Source: Gemmata massiliana (GTDB taxonomy: Bacteria; Planctomycetota; Planctomycetia; Gemmatales; Gemmataceae). Taken from it: a stretch of 64,000 nucleotides of DNA. The notes under the pieces are model-generated. The model made no database searches and was not told where the DNA came from. It was given only the letters and a program-made list of their open reading frames with translations. The translations under genes and the position numbers were made by a program. The stretch spans positions 254,536-318,535 of the forward strand of contig HG799470.1 in NCBI GenBank assembly GCA_000531095.1. Reading direction: 5' to 3'. Below are positions 29,401 through 37,501 of this stretch, in pieces; the stretch's first letter is position 1, and every line of letters starts with the position of its first letter.

Positions 29401-29523
29401 GCGCTCACGTACTCGCCCGAGCGCTGGGCCGGCGGTCAACTGGAGTTCCCCGGGCGGTGGGTAGCGTGGGCGGGCCTGGCGCTGATCGAGAGCGCCGAGG
29501 CGAAGCCGGCTCGCGCGCCTTGA
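26464..29523 (+). CDS. Polytopic membrane protein with C-terminal TPR-like repeats
   Basis: A 1019-residue protein. Residues ~25-390 contain about ten hydrophobic helices (LPFALAFIGLFGVLLASF, WYLVALFVVWGNVDQNVVIG, WAWVLPWIGLALVSGI), resembling the membrane part of glycosyltransferase-like or oligosaccharide-processing proteins. A soluble domain of about 200 residues follows, then TPR-type helices (PNDATAYFALGRIYAALVRI, LAEAHIALGQLYLTIKYLDL, HWLRAQSHIALGDYAAADTE). No catalytic motif is recognised. It is tail-to-tail with the cytochrome/TPR gene, 9 bases apart. Confidence 0.75.
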   Translation: MLSQLSVSSPRGEEQGRPSVASSRSAPKLPFALAFIGLFGVLLASFPGRDSDIWRHLVAGREFVSRPGTIGPAWLYDLVVYAVYSVAGGGALVLVKALASGTIALLIFQMSRARGGRLLPLAISGLAVLALGSRVLLHPATFSAFFLTVTVWLLFRDPRPADRPRARCPDWYLVALFVVWGNVDQNVVIGLCVVALIEFGRLLDARPSGAFGSELGRMVARIAVLVVAACAGPAHVHNLQVPAELKRALAALHEEGGGGAVNSPFTREFFASFRESPVVLSYFPLLGLGLVSFLLNRKAWHWAWVLPWIGLALVSGIQVRLVPFFAVVAGPVTAWNFVTYFTGREAPALVRPRVRFALRGLTVALAVGFLVAAWPGWLQAPPFEPRRWAVEPPSAVLDGAAFLRRAHASNLWPQESRTLYLSSETASMLAWFCPEDRGLRDEDAVKELLKTDVPEKARQQLRALGVSRVVAFVAETDGSAREARARLLADPDEWPVLHLTGGLVVFGWRDPARGRGADPYEGRGVDFTGRAFRPGDEDRAPGARPAGRRWWDAFWKPAPASRPAGRDEALVLLEKAEAMLGSAPQRHLSVWAPGQMGGLVGAASGWNTPAGALDATIRGAFVRPPLVRNAPPPQVAQLALGFEQRFEYDRGSAPVGILYAAARAARRAVAENPNDATAYFALGRIYAALVRITSEQSWSGRIPDIVRLRQIQASAALNRAVALDPNLAEAHIALGQLYLTIKYLDLAADHLRAYRDVPVSRGGPKKGDRRAAELLAELDRLTKEVDEQTRAFANESARSSVGDRAIMADRRGLAGAARDLLLKSDVSAFGTQGMELELNLLLRTGRPEDVLEWMAPELEGSLGGFTYHWLRAQSHIALGDYAAADTELGEIIEPGSLLVVPSPVGTEVAGVVGKALLDAQPSTSFTSQVVMRALSEFDLRTRMTQIGLKLSQVADMSVLRGVIALEAGTIDRARDSFRAALTYSPERWAGGQLEFPGRWVAWAGLALIESAEAKPARAP

Positions 29524-29532
29524 CAGCCGCAA

Positions 29533-30045
29533 CTAGCGCGTGGCCTGTCGGAACCATTCGCGCAGGTTCGCTTGTACTCGCACGTCCGGCTCGAACCGGA
29601 GTGCGGTTTGAAGCTCGCGCTGACCGGCGGCCGGGTCGCCGCGTTTGTGCAAACAGGCGCCGAGGTACGTGCGCACCTGTGGGTGCAGCGGGTTGATGCG
29701 CAGCGCCGCGCGGCAATCCGCTTCGCCCCGCTCCCAATCGTTGCGCGCGAGGTGTACGATCGCGCGACTGAGGAGCGGATCGACCGCGGTCGGGTTGATT
29801 CGGACGCGCGTATCGGCCGCTTCGAGGGCCGCGTCGTAGCGCTCCGCTACCGTCGCGGCTTCGACCAGTCCGGCCAGAGCCGCTTCTGCTTCCGGGTTCA
29901 GGGCGAGTGCGTTTCGCGCGGCGCGGAACTTCTCGACGGCTTCGGCCGGATCGGGGCGCGTGGACGCGAGCGCGCGCCAGGCGTCCGCGTCGCCCGGCCA
30001 TCGAGCGAGTGAGGCGCGTAATCGCTCGGTCGCGAGTGACCGCAA
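29533..30045 (-). CDS. TPR tail of the multihaem cytochrome (separated by a frameshift)
   Basis: 170-residue frame consisting of TPR helices: LATERLRASLARWPGDADAW, NPTAVDPLLSRAIVHLARND and RGDPAAGQRELQTALRFEPD. It lacks a ribosome site and overlaps the end of the upstream cytochrome frame. Adding one C to the five-C run (GGGGG at 30067-30071 on the plus strand) fuses it to the cytochrome as KRLPPEITTRSDLRSLATER. It is therefore best read as the C-terminal ~180 residues of one ~646-residue protein, not a gene of its own. Confidence 0.78.
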   Translation of the reverse strand: MRSLATERLRASLARWPGDADAWRALASTRPDPAEAVEKFRAARNALALNPEAEAALAGLVEAATVAERYDAALEAADTRVRINPTAVDPLLSRAIVHLARNDWERGEADCRAALRINPLHPQVRTYLGACLHKRGDPAAGQRELQTALRFEPDVRVQANLREWFRQATR

Positions 30046-31472
30046 GTCGCTACGGGTTGTGATTTCGGGGGCAGCCGTTTCTTGGCGAACCCGGCGAGTG
30101 CGAGCCCGAGGTCGCGCTCGCGTTCGTCACCGGTGGGGGAAAACGGGCCGCTTCGGAACCGCACGAGCGGGGATTCCGCGAAGGGCAAACCCTTGGGCGC
30201 GGGGCCGGGGGCGGCGGTCCTCGGGACGCGGTGGTTCGTCACGCTAGCGTGGATGATGTTGGCACTCGCGGCCTTGGGCATGTGGCACGCGACGCAGCTA
30301 TCGTTCTTCGTCCGCCGGTCCGGTTCGGGCAGGGTACATCCCTGTGATTTGTGGCAGCTCAGGCACCGCTGGCGGTAGTGCGCGTCGCGTGTCGGGGCGT
30401 CCGGGGCGGCGTGCGGGTCGTGGCAGCTCGTACACAACAGCGCGCCGCGGCTCCCGGTGAAACAGCGGCTCTGCTCCATTTGCTCGAACTGGCCGACCGA
30501 GCGGTTCGCCGCGGCGAGGTCCGGGTGCCGGACGTACACGCTGACGAACTGCTCGAACGGTAGCCCCGGCCGGTACTCGAACAGATCACGCCCCCGCCGG
30601 GGTACTCGTTCTTCCCCCTGAAGGTGGCACTGTTCGCAGATCGCGGATTGGAGCGCGGGCGCGAGGTGCCGCGGGTTCACGATAGACGTGTCCGTTTGAG
30701 GGGTTGCGCCCGCAGTGCGCTCGGCGACGTGCAGCGCGCCCGGTCCGTGGCACCGCTCGCACCCGATCGCGGCCTGGACGGGGAGCAGTGGTTCGCGGTA
30801 GCGGTTGTCGGCCCCGGGCACGGGTTCGACCCGGTCCACGTGGCAGTAGAGGCACTCGGGCACGATCGCACGTCGGGCCATGCTTCCGAGGTGGAATCCG
30901 GGCGAAACGTCCCACCGGTCTTCCGGCCCGAACCAACTCACGGGCGTTTGCCAAACGGCCCCGCCCTCGACGCTCAGGTACGACCGCCCTCGGGTGCCGG
31001 AGCCGATCGCGATTTCGGCCGGGATGATGACATCACTCACGGGAACCGGAGTCGGTTCCAACACGCGAACCCGGTGCCGCACTTCTGTGGGCGATTTTTC
31101 GATGCTGAGGGCGAACGGTCCGGAGGTGAACTCGGTGTGCCCAGAGGGGGCGTACTTTTCGATGGGCGTTGCCTGGGATACGAGCGCCGCGGACCGGCCC
31201 ATTGGGTGCGCGTGATACGACTTGGTAAGGGCTTGGTGGCACTTCGCGCACGCCGCGTCGCCGACGTAACCGACCCCCGGTTTCACGTTCCGGTACGGAG
31301 AATCGAACACGATGCGGGGATCGGGTGTTGGTGGGTCCGGTTGAGGCGGTTCGGGTTCGGTCGATACGGGAGGCGGAGTGGGGAGGGTGAAATACCAGGC
31401 CGCCAACGCCGCGGAGCCGAGGAGCACAAGTGCCCCCAGGAATATCAGGCGACCGGAACGGGAGAGGTGCAT
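29898..31472 (-). CDS. Seven-haem cytochrome c with N-terminal membrane anchor (frame continues into a TPR tail)
   Basis: The N-terminus has one membrane helix (GRLIFLGALVLLGSAALAAW), followed by a Pro-rich stretch and seven CxxCH haem sites: CAKCH, CLYCH, CERCH, CEQCH, CTSCH, CLSCH and CVACH. The layout resembles the tetratricopeptide/multihaem cytochromes related to NrfB-like or doubled-CXXCH proteins, which carry electrons outside the membrane. Beyond about 30070 this frame is out of phase: the residues after KRLPPK are nonsense, and the real continuation is the TPR frame at 29533-30045. The indel lies in a five-base homopolymer, so a base-calling error is the likely cause. Confidence 0.85.
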   Translation of the reverse strand: MHLSRSGRLIFLGALVLLGSAALAAWYFTLPTPPPVSTEPEPPQPDPPTPDPRIVFDSPYRNVKPGVGYVGDAACAKCHQALTKSYHAHPMGRSAALVSQATPIEKYAPSGHTEFTSGPFALSIEKSPTEVRHRVRVLEPTPVPVSDVIIPAEIAIGSGTRGRSYLSVEGGAVWQTPVSWFGPEDRWDVSPGFHLGSMARRAIVPECLYCHVDRVEPVPGADNRYREPLLPVQAAIGCERCHGPGALHVAERTAGATPQTDTSIVNPRHLAPALQSAICEQCHLQGEERVPRRGRDLFEYRPGLPFEQFVSVYVRHPDLAAANRSVGQFEQMEQSRCFTGSRGALLCTSCHDPHAAPDAPTRDAHYRQRCLSCHKSQGCTLPEPDRRTKNDSCVACHMPKAASANIIHASVTNHRVPRTAAPGPAPKGLPFAESPLVRFRSGPFSPTGDERERDLGLALAGFAKKRLPPKSQPVATCGHSRPSDYAPHSLDGRATRTPGARSRPRAPIRPKPSRSSAPRETHSP

Positions 31473-31609
31473 CGGCGAAGCCCGGTGAGTGGATCACGTG
31501 CCCGCTAATATACCTCACTGCACCCGCCGTTCGAGGCCACAGAAGGAAGCGTTGCGCCCCCTGTGGCCCTGATCGCATGCGGACGCCCAGGCTGGATGCC
31601 GCGACCCTT

Positions 31610-32845
31610 TCACGCCCCGCCCTTATCGAGTTCGGCCACGAGCGCGCGGATGAACGGCTCGGCGTCGGAAACGATCCCCACGGTCTGCGTGCTCCCGCGG
31701 TCCATGAGCTTCGTGACAGTCGCCGGGCTGATGTCCACGCACGCGACCTTCACCCACGCGGGCAGCAGGTTGCCCACCGCGATCGAGTGCAGCGTCGTGG
31801 CGACCATCAGACAGAAACCCACGCCCGGGATGAACTTGCGCATCGCGTCCTGGGCCGCGAGCGCGTCGGTCACGACTTCCGGCAGCGGGCCGTCGTCGCG
31901 GATGCTGCCCGCGAGCACGAACGGCACGTTCCGGGTCGCGCACTCGTACATGATGCCGCTCTTGAGGCGCCCGGCCTCGACCGCTTTCTTGATGCCCCCC
32001 ATTCGCCGGATCGTGTTGATCGTGCGCAGGTGGTGCTCGTGCCCCTCGTCGGTCGGCAATCCCCGGTCGAGCGAGACGCCGAGACTCGTGCCGTAGAACG
32101 CCTGTTCCATGTCGTGAGTGGCGAGCGCGTTACCCGCGAACAGCACGTTAATGAACCCCTCGCGCACGAGCTTCGCGACCAGTTCGGCCCCGCCGGTGTG
32201 AACGACCGCCGGCCCGAGGACCGCGAGTACTTTGTCGCCCGCGGCGCGCGTCTTGCGCATCGCGCTGGCGATCTCGCGCACGCTGACGGCTTTCGGGCGC
32301 TCGCTCGAAACGGGACTGGCCATGAACTCGAACAGTTCGTGCTTGCGCATCTCGGCTTCGGGCGGAAACACGCGCGTCCCTCGGCGCCCAACGAGCACGC
32401 GGTCACCGGTCTTCACGGCCGTCATGGGGAGGCACCGGGCCGCGCCGCCCTCGGGATCGACCACGATCCCGCAATCCATCTCTTGGTCCTCCACGTCCAC
32501 CCATTCGCCGTTCAGTTTCACCTGGGTGCGGAAATTGGTGGAGCAGTAGAACCCGTCCGGGAACGCACCGTCCAGATCGGCCGCGAGCGTGCGGCAGTCC
32601 TCCGACTGCGCCGGCACCGCGCCGTGCGGGTGGACCTCTGCCAGTATCGCGTCGAGCTGGTCCGGCGAGTCCGCGCGCACTTCGATGCGCACGAAACTGG
32701 GATCGTCCTGGCGCTCGCCGAGCTTCAGCGTCTCGATGTGGTACCGCCCGCCGCGCGACAGGATCGCGTCGAGTACCTTTGGCAAAAGGAGCGAGTCGAC
32801 GATGTGGCCGGTCATTTCGACGTGTTCGACGTGCGGTGCGGACAT
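31610..32845 (-). CDS. LOR/SDH-domain protein of the TIGR00300 group (archaeal-type ornithine cyclodeaminase-like)
   Basis: A 411-residue protein. The N-terminal ~100 residues match the LOR/SDH bifunctional enzyme conserved domain (HVEMTGHIVDSLLLPKVLDA, DPSFVRIEVRADSPDQLDAI). The rest matches the C-terminal Rossmann-like TIGR00300 region (AVLGPAVVHTGGAELVAKLV, NVLFAGNALATHDMEQAFYG, LAGSIRDDGPLPEVVTDALA). Members include the archaeal ornithine cyclodeaminase and the C-terminal part of cyanobacterial ArgZ/AgrE, so conversion of ornithine to proline is a fair guess. The arginine-dihydrolase part of ArgZ is absent. The ATG at 32845 is chosen because similarity starts there. Confidence 0.82.
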   Translation of the reverse strand: MSAPHVEHVEMTGHIVDSLLLPKVLDAILSRGGRYHIETLKLGERQDDPSFVRIEVRADSPDQLDAILAEVHPHGAVPAQSEDCRTLAADLDGAFPDGFYCSTNFRTQVKLNGEWVDVEDQEMDCGIVVDPEGGAARCLPMTAVKTGDRVLVGRRGTRVFPPEAEMRKHELFEFMASPVSSERPKAVSVREIASAMRKTRAAGDKVLAVLGPAVVHTGGAELVAKLVREGFINVLFAGNALATHDMEQAFYGTSLGVSLDRGLPTDEGHEHHLRTINTIRRMGGIKKAVEAGRLKSGIMYECATRNVPFVLAGSIRDDGPLPEVVTDALAAQDAMRKFIPGVGFCLMVATTLHSIAVGNLLPAWVKVACVDISPATVTKLMDRGSTQTVGIVSDAEPFIRALVAELDKGGA

Positions 32846-32958
32846 GGCGTGAACCTCCTCGACCCGTGCGGCGTCGTTACGGGCGGCGCGATGAACCCGT
32901 CCGCGCATCGCCCCTCATACCCTTGATACCGGGACCGGCGCGGGAATACGAGACGGCC

Positions 32959-33792
32959 ATGAGCGACAGCTTGGGCGACCGGATGAAGCGGTACGAGGGC
33001 GCGGAGGCCGGTCGGCGTCTGATGCCAATGGTGCCCGCGCTCGCGCGGCTCGACGGGCGCGCGTTCCACTCGTTCGTGCGCGGGCTGGAGAGACCGTTCG
33101 ACAAGCGCCTCTCTGATCTCATGATCGATACCGCGACGTTCCTCGTGCGCGAAACGAACGCGGTGGTGGGCTACACGCAGTCGGACGAGATCACGCTCGC
33201 GTGGGCGCCGGGGGAATACGACACGCAGGTCTTCTTCGACGGCCGCATTCAAAAGATGACGTCCACGCTGGCGGCCCTGTGCTCGGCCCACTTCAACCGA
33301 AGGTTGCCCGCGTTTTTGCCTGGCGAATTCGCTGATCGGCTGCCGGTCTTCGATTGCCGCGTGTGGAACGTGCCGACGCTGGAAGAGGCGGCGAACACCT
33401 TCTTGTGGCGCGAACTGGACGCGACCAAGAACTCGATCGCGATGGCGGCCCACGCACACTACGATCACCGAGAGTTGCACGCCAAGAGCGGCGCGGAGAT
33501 GCAGGAGCTGCTTTGGAAGAAGGGCGTGAACTGGTCCGATTATTCGACGTTCTTCAAACGCGGCACCTACCTCCGGCGCCGGACCGTTTTGCGCCCGTTC
33601 ACCGCGACCGAACTGTCCGCACTGCCCGCGAAGCACGCCGCTCGGAGCAACCCCGCGCTGGTCGTGGCGCGCACGGAATGCGGCCCGTGTGACCTCCCGC
33701 CAGTCGCCCGGGTGGAGAACCGCGTCGGAGTGCTTTTCTACGGCGAAGTACCGCGCCCGAAGTCCGTTGGCGCCCGGCCTTGTGCCAGTTGA
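32959..33792 (+). CDS. Thg1-like tRNA-His guanylyltransferase family protein
   Basis: A 277-residue protein with the Thg1 signatures: LARLDGRAFHSFVRGLERPF, which holds the first metal-binding Asp, and VVGYTQSDEITLAWAPGEYD, the second metal/finger motif. Later NTFLWRELDATKNSIAMAAH corresponds to the Thg1 helix with conserved Arg, Asp and Asn. In eukaryotes Thg1 adds G-1 to tRNA-His; bacterial and archaeal members do template-directed 3'-5' addition and tRNA repair. Bacteria encode G-1, so a repair role is more likely here. It starts at the ATG at 32959 and is divergent from the TIGR00300 gene by 113 bases. Confidence 0.88.
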   Translation: MSDSLGDRMKRYEGAEAGRRLMPMVPALARLDGRAFHSFVRGLERPFDKRLSDLMIDTATFLVRETNAVVGYTQSDEITLAWAPGEYDTQVFFDGRIQKMTSTLAALCSAHFNRRLPAFLPGEFADRLPVFDCRVWNVPTLEEAANTFLWRELDATKNSIAMAAHAHYDHRELHAKSGAEMQELLWKKGVNWSDYSTFFKRGTYLRRRTVLRPFTATELSALPAKHAARSNPALVVARTECGPCDLPPVARVENRVGVLFYGEVPRPKSVGARPCAS

Positions 33793-33841
33793 CAAAAGTC
33801 GCTGAAACGCGGCCGGCGCGTTCTGATGGGGAGCGAACCCG

Positions 33842-34285
33842 TTAGGGCGTTACGTCATCGTATTCGATCGCCGCACTCTTTACTTCCGCGTCCAAGAGCC
33901 TGTTCACGTCCAGGTTGCGGTACGCGACGACCAAATCGTCTGCGTTTTTGAGCCGGATGGACAATGTGACGCGCTGCTTCCCATTACTCGATGTGGCATG
34001 AACACGGATGATTGCGAGTCGGTCCGGCGGCTCGTCGAACAGTTTTAGCTGCTTTGGATCGATTTTGAATGTGGAGAGCAAGTCTCGGACGGTACGCAGT
34101 TCTGCGAGCCGCCCTCCGACTTTTGTTTGCTGCTCGGCCTGCTGTCGTGATAGCGATGCCGTCGGAGGTGTGGCCGAACTCGGGAGGGGACAGAGGACGA
34201 TCAGTGCGACCGGGGCGAACGCAATGACGGCTCGAAGCACGGTCAGAACCTCCAGCAATCGGCCCGGTACTCGCTCCTGTACCAA
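33842..34285 (-). CDS. Secreted hypothetical protein
   Basis: A 147-residue protein with a hydrophobic leader (RAVIAFAPVALIVLCPLPSSA) and a mature part of about 105 residues, including a helical segment (LSRQQAEQQTKVGGRLAELR) and a strand-rich end (KQRVTLSIRLKNADDLVVAY). I do not recognise a family. The leader suggests export, and the sequence has normal composition for this genome. It is convergent with the Thg1-like gene. Confidence 0.55.
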   Translation of the reverse strand: MVQERVPGRLLEVLTVLRAVIAFAPVALIVLCPLPSSATPPTASLSRQQAEQQTKVGGRLAELRTVRDLLSTFKIDPKQLKLFDEPPDRLAIIRVHATSSNGKQRVTLSIRLKNADDLVVAYRNLDVNRLLDAEVKSAAIEYDDVTP

Positions 34286-34802
34286 ATCGACGGCTTCCGG
34301 CCCTCTTTAATCACTATAACCGCTTTCACCGCAAGGGGAAACGGAATGGGTAAAGTAACTATATTCCACCTTTCCAGAAAGCAACACGCAGCAAAAATTA
34401 GGCGCGCGAGCACAGCTCCAAGAAGGATTTCCCGTAGGTGAGAACTGTCCAGGTTCCTAGATTTAGTGGACGGATTGACAGATTGCCAGGGCCGGACCAT
34501 GACGGACGCCACTTGAACGAATGCGAGGAAGTTGCGGGCCGTCTTCTCGTAGCGGGTACCGGGCGGCCCCGGTCCGGCGTCCGCGTCTGGGCGGCGGTGG
34601 TCGTGCGGTGGGTGCGGACGTTTCGCCCACCGAGTTGCGCGAGACCGGGCACGATGGTGTAGCGAGTAGGCGCGAGGCCCTCAATGACCGTTCTCGCAGT
34701 GCCGCGGGCCGAGGAGAAGTGCCTAGATGACGGCGCGTGGCGCCGCTACCCGTCCTTAAACAAATTCATTTCCCCGGATTGCTCCGGGGACAAACGGACG
34801 CG
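34286..34802. other. Gene-poor stretch containing an IS5-type transposase remnant
   Basis: About 34500-34560, read on the minus strand, encodes TRYEKTARNFLAFVQVASVM, which matches the C-terminal end of IS5-family (DDE_Tnp) transposases. Sequence upstream of it is out of frame or deleted, and the normal VLLR ending is replaced by unrelated residues. The remaining bases show no gene. The A+T-rich 34310-34400 may hold the promoter of the minus-strand gene ending at 33842. Confidence 0.45.
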
Positions 34803-35165
34803 CTACCTCGCGTCGATCCCGAGAACCTTGCTCTTCTCGGAACGGTTGAAGACGATGTCAACTCGCGAGTAATACCTGTTGGCGGCCTTGTCCCAAATCA
34901 CTTTCTGATTTTCGTAGATCCAGATGTCATTGAACCCGATTTGGGGGTCCGATTCATGGGTGTGGCTCGGTCGCCCCATCAGCTGCTTGACCTCATCCCG
35001 ATTCATTCCCCCTGCACTCGTTTGTGAGACCATTTGGGACCGGGCCTCTTCCAGAGTTATCCTCTGGGACTCACTTTTCTTAGCGGATCTGTGTACCACT
35101 CTGAACTCGCACGCAGGTGCGCTCGCCGCGAACACGGACAGAGAGATGCAAAATACCGTGCGCAT
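34803..35165 (-). CDS. Small secreted protein with a SmpA/OmlA (BamE)-like pattern
   Basis: A 120-residue protein with leader RTVFCISLSVFAASAPA. The mature part has GGMNRDEVKQLMGRPSHTHE followed by WIYENQKV and strands toward the C-terminus, resembling the SmpA/OmlA fold (GMTxDEVxxLLGxP, then a W-Y strand). BamE-like folds in this family help outer-membrane assembly or inhibit enzymes; the role here is inferred only from fold similarity. The ATG at 35165 is chosen because it gives a clean signal peptide. Confidence 0.6.
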   Translation of the reverse strand: MRTVFCISLSVFAASAPACEFRVVHRSAKKSESQRITLEEARSQMVSQTSAGGMNRDEVKQLMGRPSHTHESDPQIGFNDIWIYENQKVIWDKAANRYYSRVDIVFNRSEKSKVLGIDAR

Positions 35166-35245
35166 GGAGCCACCCAGTGCGGGCACAGCCTCGCCGAGTG
35201 CTGCGGCCCGCGCGCTGCAACTCGTCAGTAAACGTGGCGATCAGC

Positions 35246-35431
35246 TTACTCGGGTGCACGGGCGGGTGGAAGTGTGAGTTCGATATTCGCGAGATGAGCA
35301 GAGGATTTTGCCGCTGTCTTACCCACAGCCGACACCGCTTCCCACACCCCACTGTGTGCGGCAACAAGAGCCGCCATTACGATTGCGGTCAATACCGGCT
35401 GAAACGAAATGCAAGGCCTATTCGTGCTCAT
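35246..35431 (-). CDS. Possible small secreted peptide
   Basis: A 61-residue frame with a hydrophobic N-terminus (ISFQPVLTAIVMAALVAAHS) and a short polar tail. Nothing else supports it: no recognised family and no clear ribosome site. It is reported because it lies in an otherwise empty 490-base interval between the genes ending at 35165 and beginning at 35657. It may be a chance frame. Confidence 0.28.
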   Translation of the reverse strand: MSTNRPCISFQPVLTAIVMAALVAAHSGVWEAVSAVGKTAAKSSAHLANIELTLPPARAPE

Positions 35432-35656
35432 GCGTGCCCCAGGGTAGGGACCCGGGTGGTACCAAAGACGCGAGAGTAACTGGGGACAGAAAGGCACGGA
35501 AGTAAAATCACATCGTGGTGACGGTTACAAACCGCCTCATTCCACCGCTCTGGTATCCCGTCTTAATTTGTGTGAAACTTGCGTGAAATTTTCGGGTATG
35601 ATGATCGAGCCGTTTCTCCATGTCGGCTGAACATCCCCTCGATTCTGGGTTTACTG

Positions 35657-37501
35657 ATGACAGCTCGTTCCGCACGCCGGGCCGCAGAACGGTCGTTGCC
35701 AGTGCTTTTCACGGTATTGGGGCTGTTCGGCACCCCTTCGCTTTCAGCCGCGGAGAAGTCCGAAGTTTTCGCTCCCGGCAAACTGTGGCCGGTCCATATC
35801 ACCCTATCGGCCGAGGAGTACGCCGCCATCGAGCCGCGCGGCAACCGCGGGTTCCCGGGCTTCGGCCAACCGGCTCCCAAAGCTCCCGACAAACCGGTCG
35901 ACTCGAAACGGGAGGTACACCGCAACAATTTCGGTACGGACCTGCCGTGGGGTACCGCTTCGGTGGCGATCGGGGATCAGACGTTCGAGAAGGTGGGCAT
36001 CCGGTACAAGGGTAACGGGACCATCATGGACGCGGCCCGGACCGCCAAGAAGTCGATCAAGATTGATCTCGACCGGGCCGGCGGGAGCGGGCGCTTCGGC
36101 GGGTCCAAGTCGATCAACCTGCACTGCGAGGTGACCGACCCGACGAAGTGCCGGGAGGTGCTCGGGTACGCGATCTACCGGGGCGCCGGGGTGCCCGCCC
36201 CGCGGACCGCTCTGGCCGAGGTGTGGCTCACTGTGCCGGGGAAGTTCGACAAGGAACTGTTGGGCGTGTACACGCTGGTCGAGGAGGTGGACAAGTCGTT
36301 CCTGAAGGACCGGTTCGGGGACGACAAGGGGGTACTGATGAAGCCCGAGGGGCTGCGCGAGTTCGAGGACCGGGGCGACGACTGGAGCAAGTACAAGGCG
36401 CAGTACGCCCCGAAGCGGGAACCGACGAGGGGCGAGGCCGCGCGCGTGATCGCGTTCGCGAAACTGGTCCACAAGGGCGACGACGCGACGTTCGAAAGGG
36501 ACATCGGTTCGTACCTGGACGTGGACAACTACCTGCGGTTCCTGGCGGCCACCGCGTTCGTGGCCAACGGGGACAGCCTGTTCTTCGGACACAATTACTG
36601 CCTGTACCTGAACCCGCGGACCAACAAGCTGCACCTGGTCCCGTGGGACCTGGACCGGGCGTTCGCGAACTTCCCGGTGCTGGGCTCGAACAGCCAGCAA
36701 ATGAACCTGAGTCTGACGCACCCGTACCCCGGGACGCACCGGTTGACCGATCGGCTCCTCGCGATCCCCGAGGTCCGCGAACAGTACCAGAAGCTGCTCA
36801 AAGAGCTTTCCGGGAGCGCGTTCTCGAAAGAGCGGTTGCTCAAAGAACTGGTCGAGGCGGAGTTGGCGGTAAAGGCACCACTGGAGCGGGACCAGAAGGC
36901 CGCCGCGGCACGCAAGGAAGCCCCGGGCGCGGTCACCATGTTCGTGAAGCCGCCGGGGCTGAAGGGCTTCATCGAGAAGCGGACCGCGTCGGTCGCGGCC
37001 CAGGTCGCGGGCACGTCGAAGGGGCACATCCCGGCGGGATTCGGGTTCGGCGGGCCGCCGAAGTTCGGTGCGTTGCTGGCCCCGCCGATGATGGAAGCGA
37101 TGGACAAGGACGGGGACGACTTCGTGTCGCGGGACGAGTTACTGGCATCGGTGAAGCGGTTGTGGGACGCCTGTGAGAAGGGGCCGGACGGCAAGGTGGA
37201 CCTGAAGGCGCTCACCGCTGGGTTGGGCAAGTCGCTCCCGCCCGCACCCGAGGGCGCGCCGCCGGGTGGCTTCAACCTCGGCACCTTCATGGCGACGGCC
37301 ATCATGGACCGGGCGGATGCGGATAAGGATAAGAAACTCACTTCCGAGGAGATGCTCAGTGCTGCAAAGGCGGCATTCGATGAATTCGACAAGAAGAAGG
37401 GCGGGAGATTGGACGAGGAAGCGTTCTCGGACCTGCTAACGACCGTGTTCCCGGCGCCGAAGTTCGGCCCACCGCCGGGGCCGCCGAAGGACAAAAAATA
37501 G
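35657..37501 (+). CDS. CotH kinase family protein with C-terminal EF-hands
   Basis: A 614-residue secreted protein. A leader (RSLPVLFTVLGLFGTPSLSA) is followed by the CotH kinase domain (about 60-450): VGIRYKGNGTIMDA, KKSIKIDLDR, GVYTLVEEVDKSFLKDRFGD, and HLVPWDLDRAFANF, which carries the DxD-like catalytic residues. The last ~120 residues hold EF-hand calcium loops: DKDGDDFVSRDEL and DADKDKKLTSEEM. CotH proteins phosphorylate secreted proteins on Ser or Thr in Bacillus spores; in planctomycetes the target is unknown. The ATG at 35657 is chosen as the leader start. Confidence 0.9.
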   Translation: MTARSARRAAERSLPVLFTVLGLFGTPSLSAAEKSEVFAPGKLWPVHITLSAEEYAAIEPRGNRGFPGFGQPAPKAPDKPVDSKREVHRNNFGTDLPWGTASVAIGDQTFEKVGIRYKGNGTIMDAARTAKKSIKIDLDRAGGSGRFGGSKSINLHCEVTDPTKCREVLGYAIYRGAGVPAPRTALAEVWLTVPGKFDKELLGVYTLVEEVDKSFLKDRFGDDKGVLMKPEGLREFEDRGDDWSKYKAQYAPKREPTRGEAARVIAFAKLVHKGDDATFERDIGSYLDVDNYLRFLAATAFVANGDSLFFGHNYCLYLNPRTNKLHLVPWDLDRAFANFPVLGSNSQQMNLSLTHPYPGTHRLTDRLLAIPEVREQYQKLLKELSGSAFSKERLLKELVEAELAVKAPLERDQKAAAARKEAPGAVTMFVKPPGLKGFIEKRTASVAAQVAGTSKGHIPAGFGFGGPPKFGALLAPPMMEAMDKDGDDFVSRDELLASVKRLWDACEKGPDGKVDLKALTAGLGKSLPPAPEGAPPGGFNLGTFMATAIMDRADADKDKKLTSEEMLSAAKAAFDEFDKKKGGRLDEEAFSDLLTTVFPAPKFGPPPGPPKDKK

